Shown piece by piece: positions 6,781 to 11,590 of a stretch of 11,590 bases of DNA. The notes under the pieces are model-generated. The model was not told the DNA's origin. It searched no databases and saw nothing but the letters and a program-made list of their open reading frames with translations. A program made the position numbers and the translations under genes. The DNA is from Candidatus Poseidoniales archaeon (GTDB lineage Archaea; Thermoplasmatota; Poseidoniia; Poseidoniales; Thalassarchaeaceae), in contig JAPKEY010000030.1 in assembly GCA_028821815.1 (NCBI GenBank), positions 1-11,590 on the forward strand. The letters are read 5' to 3'. Every line of letters begins with the position of its first letter. The stretch's first letter is position 1.

Positions 6781-8157
6781 TCACGCAATCGGGTCGATAC
6801 CATCTTCGCCCGTTGGTGGTATCAGAATATTTTGGAAATCCATCTCTTCTTCTTGATCAATGATTTTCAATACATCTCCAATCAGATATATACTGCCTAT
6901 GCAAAGGATTGGTTGAGGTAAATCACTGTCTAGTTCAACGGCTTTCTCCTTGGCAGCAGAAAGGGCAACTTCGATTGATTCGATGGCTGTAATTTCAGCA
7001 TCTGTTCCTTGTTCTCTGAGTTCATTTGCAAGGACTTCGCAATCTACAGCTGCCTTCCGACCTTCGGGTGGCTGTGTAACATAGATGTGGCCAATTTTAC
7101 CTTCGACAATGAGTTCTACCAAAGGTTGGAGGAGGTTTCCAATATCCTTCTGAACGGTACAACCCATGACGATGACTCCGGGCATGGGAGCCATGTCTCG
7201 AGATTTCTGAAAGCGAATCTGTTCACATGCCCTCGCCATACCACTCGGATTGTGCGCACAATCGAGAAGAATAGGGATTTCATCGACTTCTACCCATTGC
7301 ATTCTCCCTGGCCAATTTGTGTGTGTAATGGCTCTGTCAACTTCGTCATATGCCAATCTCCACCCCATCGCTCGGAGTGCTGCTCGAGCTAGCATCGCTG
7401 CTTCCTGTTGATAGGGCATCCAACCATCGTACCATTTCTTGTTCGATAGGGGGCGAAATGCCTTGACGGCCTCTGAAAATTTGAAGGCATTACGACGATC
7501 TCCACGCCACCACCAAGCTTTGTCATGGTCTCTGACGGCTCGCTCAATCACCTTGCGTACTGAATTGTCATATGGCCATGTTGCAATCACTGGTCGACCC
7601 TGACGAACAATTGCAGCCTTTTCTTCGGCAATTTCAGCCAGTGTTTCACCAAGAATCTCTGTGTGTTCAAGAGAAATATCTGTCAAAATACAGCAATCAG
7701 CATCAACCAAACGTGTCGCATCCCATCGACCGCCCAATCCAGTTTCAACCACGGCCCTTTCAACGCCTTGATCTCGAAAGGCCAACATAGCGACCAGAAA
7801 CGTAGCCTCATAAAATGTGGGATATACGATGGGCTCGGTATTGCACACCTCTTGGATTTGCTTCAAACAATCCTCAAACAGCATATCAGAAATGGGTGAG
7901 CCATCGATCCGAATACGCTCATTTACAGATATCAAATGAGGTGATGTAAACAAACCCGTACACTTCCCAGAAAGTGTGAATGAATTGGCAAGGATAGCGC
8001 AGCAGGTTCCCTTTCCATTGCTGCCTGCTACATGCACTGCTGGAAAGGAATGCTGGGGCATATCAAGGCGACCAAGAAGGATTGCTGTGTTGTCAAGAGA
8101 TGGGTTATATCCAAACGCTTTCAGCGAATCCAACCACGACCAAACATCATCACTCAT
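6781..8157 (-). CDS. folC: Folylpolyglutamate synthase / dihydrofolate synthase (FolC)
   Basis: This is a 458-residue Mur-ligase-superfamily enzyme that adds glutamate to folates (and may make dihydrofolate from dihydropteroate) using ATP in the cytoplasm. Visible motifs are the P-loop HVAGSNGKGT (42-51), the folate loop TSPHLISVNERIRIDG (71-86), ETGLGGRWDATRLV, the central-domain IAEEKAAI with the lysine usually carbamylated (K180), and the C-terminal LLDCAHNPSGM (from about 297; D299, H302, N303). The typical closing motif CIGSIYLIGDVL is followed by about 25 extra acidic residues. In the usual LDHxxxLG motif the Asp is Glu (SLEHTEILG). ATG 8157 is chosen: a longer frame reaches 8292, but it would run through the start of the divergent gene and lacks family similarity. 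GGAGGT lies 13 bases upstream, inside a hairpin loop. The enzyme probably shares a transcript with the dCMP deaminase. Confidence 0.92.
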   Translation of the reverse strand: MSDDVWSWLDSLKAFGYNPSLDNTAILLGRLDMPQHSFPAVHVAGSNGKGTCCAILANSFTLSGKCTGLFTSPHLISVNERIRIDGSPISDMLFEDCLKQIQEVCNTEPIVYPTFYEATFLVAMLAFRDQGVERAVVETGLGGRWDATRLVDADCCILTDISLEHTEILGETLAEIAEEKAAIVRQGRPVIATWPYDNSVRKVIERAVRDHDKAWWWRGDRRNAFKFSEAVKAFRPLSNKKWYDGWMPYQQEAAMLARAALRAMGWRLAYDEVDRAITHTNWPGRMQWVEVDEIPILLDCAHNPSGMARACEQIRFQKSRDMAPMPGVIVMGCTVQKDIGNLLQPLVELIVEGKIGHIYVTQPPEGRKAAVDCEVLANELREQGTDAEITAIESIEVALSAAKEKAVELDSDLPQPILCIGSIYLIGDVLKIIDQEEEMDFQNILIPPTGEDGIDPIA

Positions 8158-8183
8158 ACGTCCACCCCGTACCTCCGGTGAAC
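8158..8183 (-). promoter_or_regulatory. folC leader: Shine-Dalgarno GGAGGT displayed in a hairpin loop
   Basis: On the minus strand, bases 8183-8177 (GTTCACC) can pair with 8166-8160 (GGTGGAC) in seven pairs with one G-T wobble. The ten-base loop (8176-8167) holds GGAGGT at 8176-8171. The start ATG 8157 follows the stem by two bases. Unfolded, the Shine-Dalgarno to ATG spacing is a long 13 bases. The strong GGAGGT supports ATG 8157; the fold itself is only suggestive. The 63-base gap (8158-8220) to the divergent gene must hold both promoters, but I see no clear TATA box. Confidence 0.4.
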
Positions 8184-8220
8184 GGTCGCCTTGAAATGGC
8201 CTTTGAGGGTCGCCCGAGGC

Positions 8221-10344
8221 ATGTCGGGGGACGGATTCGCTGCTAAGCGCCGTTCTGAGAAGGCCATAGACGCCCCCGATGAACGCAGTCAACGAACCTT
8301 GTTGGATGAACTGAAGAGTCAGGCTGGTTCCATGACCGGAATGGCAGGGATGTTCATCGTCACAATTCTATTGGCAATGAAAATTCAACCGTTCTATGAT
8401 CGAGATGAGTTACGGGCCTTTGGAGCTGAAGGGGCAACCAAAGCAGGGTTCATCCTCTTGGAACTCGTTTTCATTTTCATATTCACCGCCCTCATCATCT
8501 ATCTCGCTAGGAAAAATATGCAAAAATTCATTCGCTGGGGTATCCTTGGTGTCCTTTGGATTGCGATGCTTTACGCACTTTACCCGTTGGCTGCAATGGT
8601 GCTTGTTCCTGACGCACCACCTTTCACTGAAGATGCGGTGGATACCTCTGAGGCATACATCATCGCTGTTGAAGAAGGTGGAGCGAATTTCTTCTATGCC
8701 GATGTCGATGATTATGGCAATCAGACACTTAGATATGTAGGCAATGCAGGTGAAATCGAGCATTGGAGCCATAATGTGATACCAGAAAACGAAGGGAATT
8801 TACAGAAGAATGTCCAAATTTCAAGAACTGTAGATGGAATCATCATGTGTGAAGGTACTCAATGGATTCTACTCGATGCTGAAGATGGAACCCCGCTTGA
8901 TGATCACGGTCTAAACTGTGATCTTGGATTGAGATATGAATACACAGATACCATGGATGAGACTTGTGATGGGATTGATGATGTGCCGCAGGATTGGCGA
9001 ATTTCGGATCGCGCTTTTGAGCCCATTCAATATTACCACGACGGTGATCCAGATCCAGAATCTCCGATGAATACCCAGGCTTGCATGGATTGGGCTCGGA
9101 CTTTCCCCTCACCATTCAATGGAGCAAACATTCTGTTTGTTCAAGAAATTGGTACTGAGCATTTCCTCATCGTTTCTGAACAATGGGCAGGAATGGTCGA
9201 ATACCCTACAGGGCCCACCGGGCAAGCATTTGGTGGTGAGGTAACCACCACTTGGAACATGTCGCTCTCCGGGGGTGAATTATTCACTGGTGCCACATTT
9301 GGAGCGGCACCCGGGTTGAATGTTAGCGCACAGGATTCGTTGATACTAAGCACATCAGCAGGACATATATCTAGTTGGGAAATCAGTGATGATGGAACCG
9401 TTAAAGATGGATTTTCGATGGACCTCTCTGAAACAGTTCGTGGTGTATTGCTCGCAGATTGCTGCTCAGGTGGGAGCAATGATCTCTGGGTGATTGAAGG
9501 TGATAATCTTCGAATCTTCATGGGTGGCAATTTGGTAGAGATGCCTCGCAGCCTTGACATTGGAGGAAATTATTCCCGGGTCCTGATGGCCCTACACAAT
9601 GTGGACAACAATGAAACTGCATTGGATGATGGAATTCTCTTAATCGAGCAAGGTGGAGATTGGTCTTCAATGCACTATACCGTGCATATCTATGATTACA
9701 CCATGACAACCTATGTGTCGCTCATTCTTGCAATCACTCTCCTTGTCGTATTGATTAGACAACCTCAATGGTATGTCATCAATACGGTTGGAATTCTTGT
9801 TGGAGCCGGCACCATTACGATGCTTGGTGTGTCATTTGTTCCTTGGATCATTATTCTCTTCATGGTCCTTGCAGCCGTATACGATGCATGGGCGGTGTAT
9901 AGTAGCAAACATATGCTTGAATTAGCGGATACGATGGTCAACTTGGAATTGCCAGTCATGTTAGTAGCACCACAAAAACCGGCCCATGGACGGGTTCAAA
10001 TGGTGCGGCAGGAAGATGGTTCACCCCCACAGAAAAGAAACTTTGACGAGACTATGTTGATGGGGCTTGGCGATGTTATCTTCCCTGGTTTGCTCTGCGT
10101 CTCAGCGATGACTTGGTTGCCTGATGTTTCTGGACCGATGGGCTTTTCTGCACCCATTTGGGTCGCGATTGGAACAATGATTGGCAGCTTGGTCGGTTAT
10201 TGCATACTGATGACTTACGTGGCCCGTGGTAGACCTCAAGCTGGCCTTCCATTGCTCAATGGAGGGGCCATCATTGGATACTTCATCTCTGCAGCCATCT
10301 TCATTGGCAGTTCTGCCTTTGTTTTCGACATCAGTCTATTCTGA
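8221..10344 (+). CDS. Presenilin-like (PSH / A22-type) intramembrane aspartyl protease with large extracytoplasmic insert
   Basis: This 707-residue protein has nine predicted membrane helices: about 37-58, 76-98, 106-129, then 499-515, 517-540, 541-560, 613-632, 644-668 and 676-705. The presenilin/signal-peptide-peptidase signature is complete: Y554-D555 in helix 6 (AVYDAWAVYSSKHMLELAD), G615-L616-G617-D618 in helix 7, and P677-L678-L679 (GLPLLNGG) at helix 9. D555 and D618 should be the catalytic pair that cuts membrane helices of other proteins. The odd part is residues about 131-498, a large insert between helices 3 and 4, predicted outside the cell. It is beta-rich, has short propeller-like strands (for example DLWVIEGDNLRIF), six cysteines (210, 233, 249, 288, 414, 415) and five N-x-S/T sequons. 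Usual archaeal PSH proteins are, from memory, roughly half this size. The start is uncertain: TTG 8191, preceded by GGTGA at 8177-8181, would add ten residues. The gene is divergent from folC. Confidence 0.88.
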   Translation: MSGDGFAAKRRSEKAIDAPDERSQRTLLDELKSQAGSMTGMAGMFIVTILLAMKIQPFYDRDELRAFGAEGATKAGFILLELVFIFIFTALIIYLARKNMQKFIRWGILGVLWIAMLYALYPLAAMVLVPDAPPFTEDAVDTSEAYIIAVEEGGANFFYADVDDYGNQTLRYVGNAGEIEHWSHNVIPENEGNLQKNVQISRTVDGIIMCEGTQWILLDAEDGTPLDDHGLNCDLGLRYEYTDTMDETCDGIDDVPQDWRISDRAFEPIQYYHDGDPDPESPMNTQACMDWARTFPSPFNGANILFVQEIGTEHFLIVSEQWAGMVEYPTGPTGQAFGGEVTTTWNMSLSGGELFTGATFGAAPGLNVSAQDSLILSTSAGHISSWEISDDGTVKDGFSMDLSETVRGVLLADCCSGGSNDLWVIEGDNLRIFMGGNLVEMPRSLDIGGNYSRVLMALHNVDNNETALDDGILLIEQGGDWSSMHYTVHIYDYTMTTYVSLILAITLLVVLIRQPQWYVINTVGILVGAGTITMLGVSFVPWIIILFMVLAAVYDAWAVYSSKHMLELADTMVNLELPVMLVAPQKPAHGRVQMVRQEDGSPPQKRNFDETMLMGLGDVIFPGLLCVSAMTWLPDVSGPMGFSAPIWVAIGTMIGSLVGYCILMTYVARGRPQAGLPLLNGGAIIGYFISAAIFIGSSAFVFDISLF

Positions 10345-10371
10345 TGTTCCGTCGCTTTCAAGCATGAAGGG

Positions 10372-10388
10372 CGGTTCCGTAGGAACCG
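10372..10388 (+). other. Perfect 7-bp hairpin before serS
   Basis: CGGTTCC (10372-10378) and GGAACCG (10382-10388) are perfect inverted repeats around a GTA loop, in the 54-base gap between the protease stop and the serS ATG. Read on the other strand, its apex is CCTACGG, the same as the apex of the hairpin at 2684-2709. The 3' base touches the Shine-Dalgarno of serS. No T-run follows. Confidence 0.6.
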
Positions 10389-10393
10389 GTGGA
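10388..10393 (+). promoter_or_regulatory. Ribosome binding site of serS
   Basis: GGTGGA lies five bases before ATG 10399, a normal archaeal spacing, and supports this start over the internal ATG at 10414. Confidence 0.5.
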
Positions 10394-10398
10394 AGCCC

Positions 10399-11590
10399 AT
10401 GCTGGACATCCGAATGTTCCGTGACCATGCCGATGTGATTCGTGCAGATCACGATAGGCGAGGCCTTCAGCACGATGCAATCGATGAAGTCATTCGATTG
10501 GATGAAGCTTGGAGAAAGGCACGATATGATGCTGATCAACTTCGTCGAAAGCGCAACGAAGCAGCCCGTGGAATTGCTGAAGCCAAGAAAGCAGGCGATG
10601 ATGCTGCATTCCAGAGAATCAAATCAGAAGTGGACACTATTGCAACTGAGATTGAGGCACTTGGAGAAATCTCAGACGGTCATGAAGCCGAGAGAGACCA
10701 AATTCGCATGTCCATTCCAAACATCCTCCATTCTGATGTCCCAGTGGGTGATGACGAAGGTGGAAATACTCAACACAGTATTCATGGCGAAAAGCCAACC
10801 TTTGATTTTGATGTAAAAACTCACAATGATCTCATTGAAATGAATCACTGGGTGGACCTTCCGCGTGCCGCAAAGATTGCTGGCAGCAGATTCTTCTTCC
10901 TCAAGGGTGACCTAGCACACCTAGAATTGGCATTGCAACAATATGCGGTGGATTTCATCTCAGAACGCGGCTTCACTTTTGTTCAACCACCATTAATGAT
11001 GAATCGAGAAGCCTACGAAGGTGTCACCGAATTGGCTGATTTTGAATCAGTAATGTACAACATCCAACCTGATGGCTTTTACACCATCGCAACCAGCGAA
11101 CATCCCTTGACTGCGATGTTCATGGATGAAGTGATTGAACCCAGTATGCTACCGATCAAAATGGTGGGATTATCCCCCTGCTTCCGCCGTGAAGTGGGGG
11201 CACACGGTCAAGGTGACAAAGGCATTTGGCGAGTACATCAATTTACCAAAATCGAACAGATCATCATCACACATCCCGATGACTCGTGGAATCATCACGA
11301 GGAATTACTCACCAATTGTGTAGATCTCTGGGATAGCCTTGATTTACACTATGAAATTGTCAATATCTGTACGGGTGACATGGGAACTGTGGCCGCTAAG
11401 AAGTATGATTTGGAAGCTTGGTTGCCCGGGCGTGGTGAATACAAAGAAATCGTCTCGTGCTCAAATTGCACCGACTACCAAGCCAATCGTTTGCGAATGC
11501 GATATCGAACAACAGAAGGCAATGCGGCAGTCCACACACTCAATTCAACAGCGGTCGCTACCAGTCGTGCTCTAGTGGCCATCATGGAAC
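10399..11590 (+). CDS. serS: Seryl-tRNA synthetase (3' partial)
   Basis: The enzyme charges tRNA-Ser with serine (class II synthetase). The window holds the first 397 residues; the frame runs off the right edge with perhaps 30-60 residues missing. The N-terminal region begins MLDIRMFRDHADVIRADH and continues into a long charged helical arm (about 25-100), the tRNA-binding coiled coil. The catalytic domain shows a motif 1 region near ERGFTFVQPPLM, the serine-binding T232-S-E234 loop (ATSEHPL), motif 2 with F262-R-R-E265 and WRVHQFTKIE, the SCSNCTDYQANR segment, and motif 3 LNSTAVATSRALVAIMEN with Arg390. These are features of the standard SerRS, not the rare zinc-dependent methanogen form. It follows the protease gene by 54 bases on the same strand and could be cotranscribed. 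Confidence 0.95.
   Translation, partial: MLDIRMFRDHADVIRADHDRRGLQHDAIDEVIRLDEAWRKARYDADQLRRKRNEAARGIAEAKKAGDDAAFQRIKSEVDTIATEIEALGEISDGHEAERDQIRMSIPNILHSDVPVGDDEGGNTQHSIHGEKPTFDFDVKTHNDLIEMNHWVDLPRAAKIAGSRFFFLKGDLAHLELALQQYAVDFISERGFTFVQPPLMMNREAYEGVTELADFESVMYNIQPDGFYTIATSEHPLTAMFMDEVIEPSMLPIKMVGLSPCFRREVGAHGQGDKGIWRVHQFTKIEQIIITHPDDSWNHHEELLTNCVDLWDSLDLHYEIVNICTGDMGTVAAKKYDLEAWLPGRGEYKEIVSCSNCTDYQANRLRMRYRTTEGNAAVHTLNSTAVATSRALVAIME

Noticed and set aside
8158..8220. TATA-box promoters in the folC/protease divergent gap
   Set aside because: The gap is GC-rich and I find no convincing TATA or BRE sequence. Promoters must exist there or within the genes, but I cannot place them.
8158..8292. 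A 45-residue N-terminal extension of FolC
   Set aside because: It would overlap the start of the divergent protease gene, shows no FolC similarity, and the MSDDVWSWLDSL start with upstream GGAGGT fits the family better.
1..11590. tRNA or rRNA genes, CRISPR arrays and insertion sequences
   Set aside because: No cloverleaf, rRNA core, regularly spaced repeats, transposase or terminal inverted repeats were recognised by eye, and coding genes fill almost the whole window.

Overview
The window looks like an ordinary chromosomal stretch from an archaeon. The best inference is an uncultivated marine euryarchaeon of the Marine Group II / Poseidoniales type or a relative. Three things support archaeal origin: an archaeal-type Lhr helicase with a C-terminal zinc ribbon, an archaeal UPF0200-type P-loop kinase, and a presenilin-like (PSH) membrane protease. 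A surface protein ending in a CARDB domain, one membrane helix and a very acidic tail fits this too. The lineage assignment comes from protein style only; no rRNA or other marker is present.

Layout, left to right. Bases 1-2643 (+) hold the 3' part of a large secreted, membrane-anchored surface protein that is open at the window's left edge. After a GC-rich hairpin (2684-2709), an Lhr-family helicase runs 2710-5733 (+). It is followed closely by a small P-loop kinase of the UPF0200 / dephospho-CoA-kinase-like group, 5770-6318 (+). This gene converges on, and overlaps by 20 bp, a dCMP deaminase at 6299-6736 (-). The deaminase lies downstream of folC, 6781-8157 (-), and the two probably form an operon. 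Divergent from folC is a nine-helix membrane protein, 8221-10344 (+), with the YD, GLGD and PxL motifs of presenilin/signal-peptide-peptidase aspartyl proteases. The last gene, seryl-tRNA synthetase (10399 to the edge, +), is cut off near its C-terminus.

How the genes relate: FolC (folate polyglutamylation) and dCMP deaminase (dUMP supply) both feed thymidylate synthesis, which makes the minus-strand pair a sensible unit. The kinase beside the deaminase recalls the kinase-deaminase fusions of yeast Dcd1 and bacterial DcdV/AvcD. The remaining genes (helicase, protease, SerRS) show no obvious common pathway.

The most notable feature is the presenilin-like protease. About 370 residues are inserted between membrane helices 3 and 4, on the predicted outer face. 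The insert looks like a beta-rich, perhaps propeller-like ectodomain, contains six cysteines, and carries all five N-glycosylation sequons of the protein. Strong hairpins also sit directly before several start codons. No stretch over 300 bases lacks a gene, and no RNA genes, CRISPR arrays or insertion sequences were seen.
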